A stretch of DNA of 64,000 bases from Galeruca laticollis (GCA_963921935.1 OY998175.1:263307709-263371708); one strand, 5' to 3'; positions 1 through 10,634 are shown, counted from the stretch's first letter. Made by a program: numbers and translations. The notes: generated by a model not told the origin, from the sequence alone.

Positions 1-625
1 TATCCTTTCGCTATTCCTTACATTTTTTCAGTATTCTCTCTTATTTCAATTTTCAATTCATTCTCATTTTTCTTTAAACTCTCTGTTTCTGTAGATTGTA
101 TTTCTTGCATTTCCATTGATCTTCCTATCATTTCATTTCTAACTGCTTGTTTTGTTTCATGGATTCTTTCTTCTGTGTATCTTCTAGATTCTTCCAATTG
201 TTTTATCTATTTTCTATCTTCCATTCTTTGACTACTTGTTTTTATTTCCTCCTCTATTTCTTCTCTCATTCTTAGATTATTTGTCATTGTTTCTTCTCTT
301 TGAATATTACATTTCCTGCTTATAGTGTCATTCTGATTATTAAATAATTGTAGTAACATTTCCGTCATTCTATTTTGTTCACTTCTACTTCAAGCTCCTT
401 CTACTTGATTATGCCCTACCATCTCTTCTCTACTTCTCATTGTTTCTTCATGTTCCTCAATTGGTTAAGCTCTGTCTCTTCATCGTTCTCCTCATTATGT
501 CACCCTTGTTCTAGATATTGTACTTAAAAATCACCCATTCCATGTCTCTTTTCTTCTCGCTCTTCTTCTGATTCTCCTTTTGTTCTTATTTGTTTACCAT
601 CTCTGAGGGTCATTAATCTTTCCAT
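1..625 (-). pseudogene. Gypsy family A gag N-terminal remnant
   Basis: Reading leftward from an ATG at 625, the frame gives a hydrophilic Glu/Lys/Arg-rich protein (it starts MERLMTLRDGKQIR) with heptad-like coiled-coil stretches. In-frame stops occur after about 33 codons and again downstream. It sits just 3' of a retroviral-type primer binding site on the same strand, which is where gag starts. The Glu/Lys-rich style resembles the gag end of the family A element near 32 kb. The remaining gag and pol lie outside the window to the left. No capsid motif could be recognised, so the gag call rests on position and composition. Confidence 0.5.
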
Positions 626-756
626 TTTGCTTATATTTGATTATTTTTCAATGTAAAATTTAATATGTTTCAATAATAGTTCTTTGTTAACCTCGTCCCT
701 ATTTTCAAACAATGTTTTTTAATGTAAATGAGTTTTATATGCAATTTTTTTTGTAT

Positions 757-773
757 GCCTACGTTGGGCGCCA
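757..773 (-). other. Primer binding site (tRNA-Lys type)
   Basis: The minus strand reads TGGCGCCCAACGTAGGC directly after AACAATT. TGGCGCCCAACG is the complement of the 3' end of tRNA-Lys used by many Gypsy-type elements. It marks the junction between the 5' LTR (higher coordinates) and the leader and gag (lower coordinates). Confidence 0.7.
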
Positions 774-1195
774 AATTGTTATATTATTGATGTTTATATA
801 ATTATTATCATTTTTTTTTATTTATTATTTCATTTTAAATTCAGCTAGCTCAAATTTTTTTTTATTTTATATTATAAATTTTGTATGTTCAAATTATATT
901 ATATACAAAAATTTTACATATTTTCTATATACTGCTAAGCAACTATTTCTAATATTAAATATCTTATCAGTCCTGAAAATTGTCCTTTTCTATCAAATCG
1001 ATCCATAGTCCGTTTCTAGCTTCTCCAGTTTACACACAAAGTCCATTCACATTGTCCCAAAATAGTCCCTTCAAACATGTCCACTACCTACCTAATTTTC
1101 GTTATTACCAGTACCCTCACTTATAAGTTGGTTTTACTTTTTAGGGTCTATTACTTCTTCTCACCAACACTTCTTAACATAAAAAATTTAGATTC
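774..1195 (-). mobile_element. Probable 5' LTR of the Gypsy family A copy
   Basis: The AT-rich non-coding stretch immediately upstream (on the minus strand) of the primer binding site must be the LTR by position. Its outer end was not located because no second LTR copy is visible; 1,195 is where a foldback-like fragment begins. Boundary uncertain. Confidence 0.4.
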
Positions 1196-1300
1196 CCTAT
1201 CCTCAATTTTAAAATATTTCTAACATTTCATAAATCTATCGAGGAATCATCTAGAAACAGTTAGTTTCAATTAAAACAGTTATGCTCTGTCTTATTTACT
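1190..1300. repeat. Degenerate half of the foldback element family
   Basis: The segment has 'aaaatatttctaacatttc' and then 'catctagaaacagttagtttcaatt'. This resembles the right arm of the foldback element at 11.3-11.4 kb (mutual motif TCTAGAAACAGT). It is a diverged half-copy, so confidence is low. Confidence 0.3.
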
Positions 1301-2560
1301 GTAACTTAACACACTATTGCCACTACACCAACAATAACAATTTAACATATCTGACGTGCGTTTTGGTAACCAATTTATCGTCTCCGGAAGCAAAATGTAA
1401 ACTGTTTACTAGGACATCAGTAACTAGTGATCAAGATACAGTTGCCCAGACATAGACTTAGTCCATTTCTTCTTCTCAAGAAACCGTTGAGCATAGACGG
1501 CGAAACGTCGAATCTACAAAAGACAGTTCCAATCCAGTTGTTCATTCTTGTGTCATTATCGTTATGATTGAAAATAACCCATCATTGATATTATATATGC
1601 GGTACTAACGTAAAATGAATCATTTTAATACGAATCAACTATCTATTGTTTCCATTCGTCTTCGTTCTACTGAAATTCTAGCATCCTTTCAATTCCCCAC
1701 TGTATTTTATCGCTTGGATGTTCAACTCGAACTTTCAACTGTTTTATACATCAGACTTTGTCGTTAAAGAAAATGTATGTCACCTAGAAGTTTATGTTGG
1801 TAATGTTGTTTTGTTATAGAATGGCATTCGATATCTTGTAACGTAATGATTCACTTTATCTCGAGTCGAATGCTGGAAATGTTTAATGCGTTTTTACGGT
1901 ATATTTTTCTCTGTGAAGCACAAATTGTCGTATTCACTTCCAGGAAAATCTAATGAAAAAGCAAAAGTTAGACATTGAGATGTATTGTTAGCAATAGAAC
2001 TCTTATTTTTGTACAAGTTCCAGGTAATTTAGGATAACGATTCGTGTGAAGCGAATAATTTGATTTGACATTAGGTATATTCTCCATTGAATCAGTTGAT
2101 ATAAATATAATTATGAAATACATTTGTTGTTTTAGCTCAAGACAAATTTATTATTTACCATTTTTTTTAATGAAGAAAATATTTATAACCAGATACAATT
2201 TGTGTTACTGAAGTATCTTTGATGTAAAGACATTCATCATGTCTACAAATTTGATATTGTTCCATCTACCTTTCAAAATCCAAACATAATACATTATATG
2301 AATCAAACAAAGTTAAATAAATATAGTTTAGATATTCCCAACCAACAAGCTTTGTTATAAGAACAAATCTGTTTGCTGCTAATCGAACAGAATATATGAA
2401 AATACATGGAATTTTACAATTTAAACCATGAAATAAAACAATTTAAATTGTTCAAAAGTTCATTATAACTGAACCAATGTTCAATTTAAACTAGTGACAC
2501 GTTTCGCTAACACAGTAGCTTTGTCTAACGACTAAAGGTATATTAATTTTTTTTTATTAT
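1301..2560. other. Stretch with no recognised gene
   Basis: No long frame, splice-bounded exon, TIR or tandem repeat was recognised on either strand. It reads as AT-rich intergenic DNA. Confidence 0.5.
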
Positions 2561-2571
2561 ATACAGTGCAT

Positions 2572-2880
2572 ATACACTGTGTCCGTAAAGTATGGAACAA
2601 ATTCATTTTTAGCTGAACACAACACACAATTTCAAGAATAATCCTGAAACACGTCGATTCTTGATTTTAATTTACCGTATTTTAAAATAATAATCTAATA
2701 TACAGGGTGAATTACTTTCAAGTAATGACGTCACCGTCATTTTTTTTAATAGAACATCCCCATTTTGTTTCGATTTTCGGATTACTCTAGCTGAGCTGAT
2801 TCCAAAAATGTATCATATGTTGATTCCAATTAGTACAGGGTGGACACAAATACCATAGTTTTGTGTGTGCTCATAAAGTA
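2572..2880. repeat. Mariner flank / interspersed repeat with CAGGGTG motifs
   Basis: Three typical insect DNA-transposon end motifs occur here: ACTGTGTCCGTAAAGTATGGAAC at 2,577, ATACAGGGTGAATTAC at 2,702 and TACAGGGTGGACACAAATAC at 2,836. They lie on the 3' side of the damaged mariner transposase. The matching terminal repeat on the other side was not found, so the element is probably one-ended or rearranged. Confidence 0.4.
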
Positions 2881-3007
2881 ACGCGTTACATTCTTTATTA
2901 GATAAATTAACAATATTATCAAAAATACTTATTGTCTAGCGGACAAAATATTATAAAATACATGACTTTATAAATGTTCGATTTGCAGCCCTTGCTGTAT
3001 TTGACAG

Positions 3008-4024
3008 TCACCCAAACGGTGTACCAATTCTTGTTGAAGCTTGTTTATTGTGTCTTGAGAAATATTGTTGCCGAATTCTCTCTTTTAATTCTTGAATATT
3101 TGCTGGTTTTGTTTGATACACAACATTCTTCAGATGGCCCCACATGAAATAATCCAAAGGATTGAAATCTGGTGACCTCGCTGGCCATTCAATAGGTCCA
3201 CGTCTACCAATCCACCTGTTCGGAAAAATGTCATCTAGGTACCTTCTAAAATCTACAGCATAATGTGGAGGTGCACCATCCTGTTGGAACCATAAACTTT
3301 CGTCACAACCTCCAGGACTACGTCTGCTGGGAAACGAATCACGTAAAGTAGGTACGAGATACCCTCTTAAAAACTCAAGGTACGTTGCTCCGTTTAAATT
3401 GCCTTCGACAAAGTAGGGTCCGATGATTCGATTTCTTACAATTTCAGCCCATACATTTACCTTTTGCGGGTATTGTGTATGATGTTCACGCATCCAGTGG
3501 GGGTTTTCTTTTGCCCAGAATCTACAAATCTGAAGGTTAACCTCGCCATTTAACGTAAAAGTGGCATCATAAGAAAAAATGATGTTTTGTATCAATAGAG
3601 GGTCTCGGTGACATTTATCCATCATTATTTCGCAAAATTGGATTCTTCTATCGGGATCATCTTCGTTTAATTGATGCACAAGTTTGATTTCATGAGGATG
3701 CCATTTTTTGAGATTTAATAATTTGTGTACCGTTGTTTTGCTAACACCGATATCACGACTTCACGCACAGAAGTTTGCGCATCTTCTTCAAAATTAAGTA
3801 AAACATCTAATGCTGTATCAGAATTTGCAGAGGGACGACCTGATTTGCGTACATTTTCAACCGTACCAGTTTCTCTAAATTTCTTTTCAATCTTACTGAC
3901 TGTTGAATGCGTTATAGGTCTTTCTGGATATATATCATTAAACAAATTGCACACTTCCATCGCGATCTGTGTCCATACCCAATCATCCTAAGTATTTCCA
4001 TTTTTTGTTTTTCACTTAACTCCA
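3008..4024 (-). pseudogene. Mariner/Tc1-like (DUF4817-type) transposase, frameshifted
   Basis: A DDE transposase of the IS630-Tc1-mariner superfamily, which would cut and paste its own element. The N-terminal helix-turn-helix region (MELSEKQKMEILRMIGYG, then FNDIYPERPITHSTVSKIEK) spans about 4,024-3,765. The catalytic core follows with FSYDATF, then VNVWAEI, QQDGAPPH and WPARSPDFNPLDYF. There are 36 residues between the D of DGAPPH and the D of SPDF. The protein is cut by at least two frameshifts: one near 3,960 (between GYGHRSR and MEVCNLFND) and one near 3,763 inside SVREV. It is therefore inactive. The same family occurs at 23.6-24.5 kb. The subfamily name is uncertain. Confidence 0.8.
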
Positions 4025-4167
4025 TTCCTAATTCAAATTGAATCTAAGCAATAATTAAAACTGTCACTGAACATCAATAAAATACTGAACAAATAATTAC
4101 ATTTCACAAAAAAATAGACGACTTTGTTTTTTTAAAATTGATAAGAAATAATTTCTTTCATATTCTG

Positions 4168-4197
4168 TCGTCGTCGTCGTCGTCGTTGTCGTCGGCC
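4168..4197. repeat. (TCG)n microsatellite
   Basis: Short run of TCG/GTC triplets with one interruption, directly before the satellite unit. Confidence 0.8.
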
Positions 4198-4437
4198 ACT
4201 TCTCGATACATGTCTTGTTAGCACGATACAACCTCCGGAGTATAACAAGTCACCAATTTTATGATTGCATATTGTTCAGGACATCCCACATATGATCCCT
4301 ATTGATTTGCAGCTCACAATAGCCAGTACAACGGGTGCTATGGTACTTGAAGTACGACATTTTTGTCATTTTTTGAGAATTTCTAGTTTGTTTTCACGAT
4401 ACAGCCTCCGGAGTGCAAAAAGTCACTAATTATATAA
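4198..4437. repeat. Satellite, ~174-bp unit (about 1.3 units)
   Basis: Contains the unit landmarks TTAGCACGATACA.CCTCCGGAGT, CACCAATTTTATGATTG, AGCTCAC..TAGCCAGTACAACGGGTGCTATGGTAC and TTTTTGTCATTTTTTGAGAA. The first landmark recurs about 178 bp later. The same unit forms the array at 7,645-8,345, so the two are one array split by insertions. Confidence 0.8.
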
Positions 4438-4726
4438 TAATAATACTAATAATAATCGAGAAATCGTGATAAGTCGGATGTGGAATACAAAAACTAAAGT
4501 GGTACCCGTTATTGTAGGAGCATTGGGAATGATGCGGGATAGTTTGAAAACATACTTAGAGATGATCCCAGGTAAACCATCAATGTTTGAAGTGCAACAA
4601 ATTGCACTCATGGGAACTGCTCACATAATAAGAAAGGTGCTAGGGTGAATGACTTTGATTTCTAGTTGAGAACTGTATTCACCCATTTAGCCGCCAAATC
4701 TATAATAAGGCGAGAGGAAAAAAATA
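4438..4726 (+). mobile_element. 5'-truncated Dong/R4-like non-LTR retrotransposon in TAA repeats
   Basis: An intact C-terminal frame runs from 4,457 to a stop at 4,648: SRMWNTKTKVVPVIVGALG, then MRDSLKTYLEMIP, ending TAHIIRKVLG. This tail is characteristic of restriction-like-endonuclease retrotransposons (R2/R4/Dong group). A ~70-bp 3' UTR follows. ATAATAATACTAATAATAAT lies upstream and (AAT)n downstream, matching the known Dong preference for TAA repeats. Only the last ~64 codons remain, so assignment to Dong rather than another R4 member is an inference. Confidence 0.6.
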
Positions 4727-4906
4727 TAGAAATAATAATAATAATTAATAATAATGATAATAATAGTGTTTTAAATGAAACTCACGGTTTCTAGTTAACA
4801 CCACAATATAATAATATTATATTGTGGTATTAACTAGAAACCGTGAGTTTTGTTTAAAAGACTAATATGAGTAGATTCCACGAAGTAAGGGTCGAGACAG
4901 TTAATT
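4727..4906. repeat. Foldback hairpin element (family FB)
   Basis: Two nearly perfect ~50-bp inverted arms (about 4,768-4,812 and 4,808-4,857) meet at 'aataatatta'. The right side extends to ACTCATATTA-like and CGAAGTAAGGGTCGAGACAG motifs (to 4,905). Those outer motifs recur at 10.96, 32.25 and 45.97 kb. There is no coding capacity. Confidence 0.7.
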
Positions 4907-5204
4907 TCATAATAATAATAATTTATTTCCAAAAAATTTCATATTTCGACTTGTGCGTGGGTGAAGGCTCTTTAATCTCGAGAAGGTAGGTACGTATATT
5001 TTGTTATGAATCAAGTCTATACAAAACTGAATAGATATAGTAATATTTGAGACACGTAAAATACATATACAGAACAAAACAATAACTCCCAATTAGACAG
5101 GTAAATAAAAATTAATGGCAATTAAAAGCATACTGAAATCGTACTATTAGAGATAAAAATATTTATTAAAATTACCATAGCAAATAAAAGAAGTACATAG
5201 TTTA

Positions 5205-7019
5205 CTAAGGCGAATTCAATAATTGTTTGTTCTTGGTTTTCTGAACTAATGAGATAACGTATTTTTGATGGGCAGCTAAAAAATATAGGGTAAGGTAAAG
5301 TATTTCAATTTTACATATTATAACGCTGTATGTTAAGAAGATCTGTGAGACAATTCTATTAGTTTGCAGCCATTTTTCAATTTTCTTTTTGAATATAATG
5401 GGTGCGTTTATTTCACGAATTTCCAATTTCCTATTGTACAATCTTGGACCGAGAAACACATGACTTCTCAAGTTAAGAGTTTTGTTAACTTTTGGTATGT
5501 ATACAGCAAGAGGTTGATTTCTGGTCGAGTACTTATTCTTTGTAGAGTTTTTAGTTTTGGTAATTTTTTCTTTATTTATCACACAGTGGAAATAAAGTTG
5601 TTTGATATCAAGGACTTGCGATAAGTCAAACAGTTCTACTGTGGCAAATTTTTTGTCTTTACCATAAATTATTTTTATGATCCATTTTTGTAGGATCATG
5701 ATTGGGGATATAAGGTGATTATATGCACCACCTCATGCAGTTAAACTATACCTGAGTTGTGATTCAACTAAGGCGTAATATATAGACTTCAACTGTTCAA
5801 CATTTACCATCGTTTTGTAGTGCCTAAATAAGTGAAGCAAACTACGTAATTTTCCAGTTAGTTTTTCAATATGGTGGTCTCATTTCAGATTGCAGTCGAT
5901 GATCAGATCCAAGTAGTAAGTTACAGTGGTCTGTAGTATTGAGAAAGTTATTGTTGGGGTTGTTCGCGAGAAAGGGGGGAAGTTTTCGAAATTGATTCTC
6001 TTATACTGAAGGGCACATAATGTGTTTTAAGAATGTTGATGTTAAATTTCCTAGAGTCAAACCATTCTTTTATTTTTAAAAATTCTTCTTGTGCCTTATT
6101 GAGTAAGTTTGTCCAATCATTTGCGTTATAGAAAATTGCAGTATCATCTGCGAAGCTTATAATTTGGCCTCCGGTATCAAGAGAGAACAGGTTCGTCAGG
6201 TAAATATTGAAAAGACAGGAACCTAGCACAGTGCCCTGTGGTACACTTTGCTTGATGGTTTTGAACTCACTGAAAGTCCCTTGAATATATACACATTGGA
6301 TTTTTTCTGACAAATAGCTCCTCAACAACTCCAGGCATGGTCCTCTCATTCTCAATCAGTTTCTCATGGCTTACGGTATCGAAAGCTTTAGCCAGGTCCA
6401 CAAAGGTACAAAGTGACGGTTTTCCCTCATCAAGGGATTTACATATTTTTCAGGTAAGAGAGGCTATTGCATCTTGAGTGGACATAGTCTCACTGAAACC
6501 GAACTGCAGCGGAGAGAGAATCTCATATTTTTCTAGGAATTTGGACAAACGTGATTTAATGACTGTTTCTATTATCTTTGCAAGGCAGGAGATTGAAGAT
6601 ATAGGCCTATAATTCAGACATTCCAATTTGTCGCATTTCTTATAAATCGGTTTAATTTTGGTCTTGTTGAATGAACTGGGGAATGTACCTTTTTTCAAAA
6701 CTATATTCGCAAGATGAGATATTGGTTTACCTATACTATTACATATGATTTTTAAGGTATCTGAGATTATTGAGTCCAACCCGGGAGCCTTGTTCGTTTT
6801 GAGTTTGTGAATTATTTGTATTATTTCAGCTTCAGTACATTCTTCTAGATATATAGTGTTCGATATGCGTTTTTTCGTTTCATTGAAATTTTTTGGTTCT
6901 ATAATTTGCTGTGCCAAATAGTTTGCTTTTGTTTTCTCTATGAGAAGACTATTTCTATAAGTTCTATATTTAGTTTGGAGTTCAACATTTTCCCAATCTT
7001 TGTGCCTCTCTTCATTCAA
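5205..7019 (-). pseudogene. CR1-like reverse transcriptase, broken
   Basis: RT fingers and palm are readable: NKAPGLDSIISDTLK, NYRPISSISCLAKI and PLQFGFSETMSTQDAI (7,019-6,450), then a break. VPQGTVLGSCLFNIY and the catalytic FADDTAIFYNA follow at 6,355-5,948. The C-terminal part (LRSHVFLGPRLYNRKLE, about 5,500-5,420) has the conserved GP-LYN motif of CR1-type ORF2. Stops and frameshifts separate the blocks, so no functional enzyme remains. The catalytic Tyr is replaced by Phe (FADD), a variant also seen in living elements. Confidence 0.8.
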
Positions 7020-7045
7020 TGTATTCTGTTTTTTGATGGATGTTA

Positions 7046-7560
7046 TTAAACCACTAGTAATCCAAATTTTCTTTTTTTTATATGTTTTATTTTGACCATG
7101 GACTTCTGTACATACATTTGGATATTATCTGTCAAGGTATCTGCATCCTCGTTCTGGAGGAAGTTGTTACAGGATTCCGCAATGATGAGTGTTTTCAGTC
7201 TTTTATAATTTACCTTATCTGGTTTCATCGGGCTTTAATCTGATTTTTCAGTTATATTTTCAATTTTTAGCATTGTAGTGAAATGGTCGCTAATAGAGCT
7301 TTTGAACGCGATTGGTATAACTTTGTTACTTATATTCCTAGTGAATGAATGGTTCAAGAATAAGCGTGAGTTGCCTTGAATTCCGGTGTATGTATTTATT
7401 GGTGAGTTTAAATTGTCTTCATTCAGAATGTTAAGGTAATCATTCGAATCATCCGTTTCAGAAAGTATATTTATGTTTATATCTCCTCCAAGAATAACCT
7501 GATTATTGTTGTCCTTCAAGTGATATCCAATGAAATTTTCAAGACACTGGTATATCTGGT
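7046..7560 (-). pseudogene. CR1-like apurinic endonuclease fragment
   Basis: The frame at 7,519-7,235 contains the endonuclease block VILGGDININ, which corresponds to the catalytic GD-N motif, and SSISDHF, the SDH motif. A linker frame (7,228-7,046) leads into the RT. The N-terminal half is missing because the element is 5' truncated here. Confidence 0.65.
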
Positions 7561-7644
7561 GACTTATATATCCCTACAATAACTATATTACTTTTCTCCA
7601 ATTTTACTGTTAGTTCAATTACCGTAGGTTCGTGTATTTTGAGT

Positions 7645-8345
7645 ACTATAATTAAGACGATGATGGAATATCATTCAGAACATCTCACATATGAACCCTG
7701 TTGATTTTAAGCTCACCTCATCCAGAACAACAGGTATAAGTACGACATTATTGCAATTTTTGGAGAAATTCCAGTTTGTTAGCACGGAGTATATACAAGT
7801 GACCAATTTTATGATTGGATATTATTCAGGACGTCTCAAAGATAAACTCTATTGATATTCAGCACACTAACGCCAGTAGAACGGGTGCTATGGTACCTGA
7901 AGTACCAAATTTTTGTCATTTTTGGAGAATGTTTAGTTAGTTAGCACGATACAGCCTCCAGAGTGTATAGAAGTGACCAATTTTATGATTGAATATAATT
8001 CAGGGCGCCTAATAGATGAACCTTATTGATTTTTAGATCACCAGAGCTAGTACAACGGGTGCTAATGTACCTCAAGCGTCACATTTTTGGTCCTTTTTGG
8101 AGAAATTTCGGGTTGTTAGCACTGTACACCTCCGGAGTGTACACATGTGACCAATTTTGTAATTGCATATTTTTCAAGGTGTCTCATAGATGACCTTAAT
8201 AATTTTCAGCTGACCAGAGCGAGTACAACGGGTCCTATAAATCCAGATATACTACATTTTTGGAGAAATTTTGGTTGGTTAGCACAATTGATCCCCCGAA
8301 GTGTATACAAGTGTCAATTTTATGATAGAAACTTGTTCAGGGCCT
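7645..8345. repeat. Satellite array, ~174-bp unit (about 4 units)
   Basis: The landmark GACCAATTTTATGATTG recurs at about 7,802, 7,976, 8,150 and (diverged) 8,318, giving spacings of 174, 174 and 168 bp. Each unit carries AGTACAACGGGTGCTA and TTAGCACGATACAGCCTCC. Units differ by many substitutions, so the array is old. It continues the copy at 4.2-4.4 kb. Confidence 0.85.
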
Positions 8346-9060
8346 GTTACATATACGGAAAAAATAGTTTAAATCTTTAAAACCGTTTATTTTGTTGTTG
8401 TCATAGCTACGTTTGTGTTCTGAAATTATAGTTTAGAAATTTGTAAAAGTTCTACCGAAATAAATGTTATCACCGTTGTCAATACCACATTTTGATTTAT
8501 AAACTCCTGATTGTTTAATTCTGAAGATTTAGATTTGTTATTTTAAATGAGTTTGGATAAATTGTAATCAGTTTTAATTCAAATATTCATGACTAAAATT
8601 TCCAAAAATTATTTAATTTTTAAGGATGGTGTTCCAAAGTAAGTTAACAGGTGCAGTGCCCACGTCCAGTTCACTGGACGCAAAAGTTCCTAATGAGAGC
8701 CCGCGTCAAGTTGACAACAATTTAATATGAAATATATGCGTTCCTGTAAACACTGGTGTCTGTTGACATAAAATTCCTTCAAAAGGGGCCCTGGCGAAGG
8801 AATTGTGCTAAAAATATTTCGGGTAACTGAAATTTTTGACCTTGTATATAACGATAAGTGTCGACGCTTGACGAATCCTTCCGGTCACAATTGTTGCTAT
8901 ACCTTTGATATGACGATCGTCCACAGATGACCCACAGATAGATGAGACACTGATTGTGGCGCCATCTAAAGAGCCTGTCGACTAACCAGTTGAGTGATGT
9001 TGAAAAGATTTCTGTAATTTTAGGTTTAGGCGGTATATTCAAATCTACTGTATTCTAATT
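8346..9060. other. Non-coding stretch with inverted motif
   Basis: No gene was recognised. At 8,944-9,000 lies a 50-bp motif (GAGCCTGTCGACTAACCAG and flanks) present in inverted orientation at 11,955-12,008. The open frame over 8,779-9,042 lacks any recognisable motif. Confidence 0.5.
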
Positions 9061-9082
9061 ATTTTATTTCAAAATAGCAATG

Positions 9083-9183
9083 TATAGTCCATCATTTGAC
9101 ATTTCATTCAATTTAACTTCATAAACTCAATAATGATTATATGTTGAGTTAAATTAAATGAAATATCAAATGATGGACTATAA
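9083..9183. repeat. Short palindromic (hairpin) element
   Basis: Inverted arms of about 37 bp, TATAGTCCATCATTTGACAT... and ...ATATCAAATGATGGACTATA, flank a ~25-bp loop. It looks like a tiny foldback MITE. It is just downstream of the polyadenylation signal of the gene ending at 9,726. Confidence 0.75.
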
Positions 9184-9230
9184 ATGCATAAAATGGAAAA
9201 AAACAAAACAATAACCATAGAAACAGTTTA

Positions 9231-10095
9231 TTTATTTTGATATAAAAATACACAACGAATAATTTCTTTTACAAGGTACTTTTCTTAACAAACAGAATAT
9301 GTAATGTAAAAACAATGCAATGATTAGAAATAATTTGATTGGAGTATCATTAGATTTTCAAATGATGTTACATCAAGAAACAAGTAGAAAATTATTTATA
9401 AGTATTATTATATTCCAATAAACACACAGAGCTGGACAAAGTAGTGGAGTAACTGCTAACTACTTAATCAAAAAAAGTGTTAGCAATGAGTAGTTAACTA
9501 CTATTTTTGGCAACTTTCTGTGAAAGAATATATTTCAGTATAGTTGCTGTGACTGTTATAACAAAAGTAATTAAAATAATTCTAAAGGGAATGTAGTTAA
9601 CTACTTCCCAACTCTGTTAATCCAAGGTACCAAGTAATAACATATAAGTGTTCTAAACAGCACTCATGACTGTACAAAATTCAAAATAATATATCTAACA
9701 TTTCATTTCCACTTAAAACACATCTTTAATTCTTTACTTGAAGTGTTAAATAGCTCTTCATGGCTCTTAAAAATCCCACCGTCTTGTGGAAACCCTTTCT
9801 CATTTCTGGATGAGCTTCTACAACTAACAACAATGAATAAGTAAACACACAAATATGCTTGAAAATTTATATCAACAAAAGGAAACAAAATGTTTGAAAG
9901 TTTAAATTATGGAGTTTTTTTTTTTTTAATTAATGATTTTTTTTTATTTTAGAATTATTTCTTGACTTATAGGTTTTTTTATTTTTGGGTTTTATTGGTT
10001 ATTTTGGATTTTTGGTTACCGCGAGACCAACTACTCAGGCTTAATGGCTCAACAAAAGTTGATACTAACTTTCCCATAAATTTCCATACCATGGG
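9231..10095 (-). CDS. Unknown host gene, last two exons and 3' UTR
   Basis: Two phase-compatible exons on the minus strand. The first is 10,095-10,020 (acceptor ..atatatag, donor G|GTAACC). The last is 9,823-9,726 (acceptor ttcattgttgttag, stop TAA at 9,728-9,726). Together they encode about 57 residues containing WKFMGKLVSTFVEPLSLSSW and then EAHPEMRKGFHKTVGFLRAM, ending QVKN. A 155-bp AT-rich intron separates them. The 3' UTR holds a hAT MITE and an AATAAA signal at 9,236-9,231. Exons 5' of 10,095 (which must end in phase 0) were not found; a (TA)n tract and a repeat lie there. The protein was not recognised. Evidence is splice consensus, phase and non-random composition only. Confidence 0.45.
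9427..9616. mobile_element. hAT-type MITE
   Basis: The 190-bp segment begins CAGAGCTGGACAAAGTAGT and ends AGTTAACTACTTCCCAACTCTG. CAGAG-TTGG ends with internal AGTA(A/G)TTA(A/C)T motifs are typical of non-autonomous hAT elements. No convincing 8-bp target duplication remains. It lies in the predicted 3' UTR of the gene ending at 9,726. Confidence 0.65.
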
Positions 10096-10311
10096 CTATA
10101 TATGAAAATTGTTTCTTAAGGAATAAACTCAAAAGATAAGTACTTAGTGGAAAAATAATTCTTTTGCTAATTGTAAAGCATCCATTTTTACTTTGTTAAT
10201 GCATTTAATTGAATGTATTGGAATAAACTTTGGCATGAAATAGAATTATTAATTTTTACCAATTACTGATCAATTAAAGTAAATGAAAAAAATATAATAA
10301 ACAAGATTGTC

Positions 10312-10316
<5 letters not shown>

Positions 10317-10342
<26 letters not shown>
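10317..10342. repeat. (TA)n microsatellite
   Basis: Uninterrupted TA dinucleotides. Confidence 0.95.
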
Positions 10343-10503
10343 ATAACAAGATGTACGAATAGTGCGTGTCATATGAACAATAAGCTATCCTGCTGAATTC
10401 TGTTATATTTTCTCATGTTTCATTCAACACCTTTGCTCTCATGTTTCACATCTTTTCTTGGTTGTACCGTACCGATGACGGCTAATGAGCTAGAAACATG
10501 CAT

Positions 10504-10576
10504 GTCTGCGGTTACCATTCTTTTCAGTAGCCCCTTCTCCTATTTGCGTGCAATACCCACTAATCTATTCGTTGCT

Positions 10577-10633
<57 letters not shown>
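10504..10633. repeat. Retroposon-like 3' tail with (TA)n, copy 1
   Basis: The 75-bp block from GTCTGCGGTTACCATTC to TTCGTTGCTTA is followed by about 55 bp of TA. It is nearly identical to 25,703-25,829, while the sequence on the other side differs. A shared 3' end with a simple-repeat tail and variable 5' extent suggests a retroposed element. The Penelope end at 42.5 kb has the same kind of TA tail. Confidence 0.65.

Positions 10634-10634
<1 letters not shown>

Larger units (their letters stand above)
4907..7640 (-). mobile_element. CR1/L2-like non-LTR retrotransposon, 5' truncated
   Basis: On the minus strand the order is part of an endonuclease (7,519-7,235), reverse transcriptase (7,019-5,948) and C-terminal domain (5,699-5,205). 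A 3' tail of AATAAATTATTATTATT follows at about 4,926-4,908. Short ATT-type tails are typical of the CR1/L2/Daphne group. The element ends against the satellite at about 7,640, in the middle of the endonuclease, as expected for target-primed 5' truncation. Confidence 0.75.

Noticed and set aside
5364..5624. Plus-strand 86-codon frame
   Set aside because: Antisense shadow of the CR1-like ORF2 C-terminal domain.
8779..9042. Minus-strand 87-codon open frame
   Set aside because: No motif, no splice context, and it overlaps the inverted 50-bp motif.
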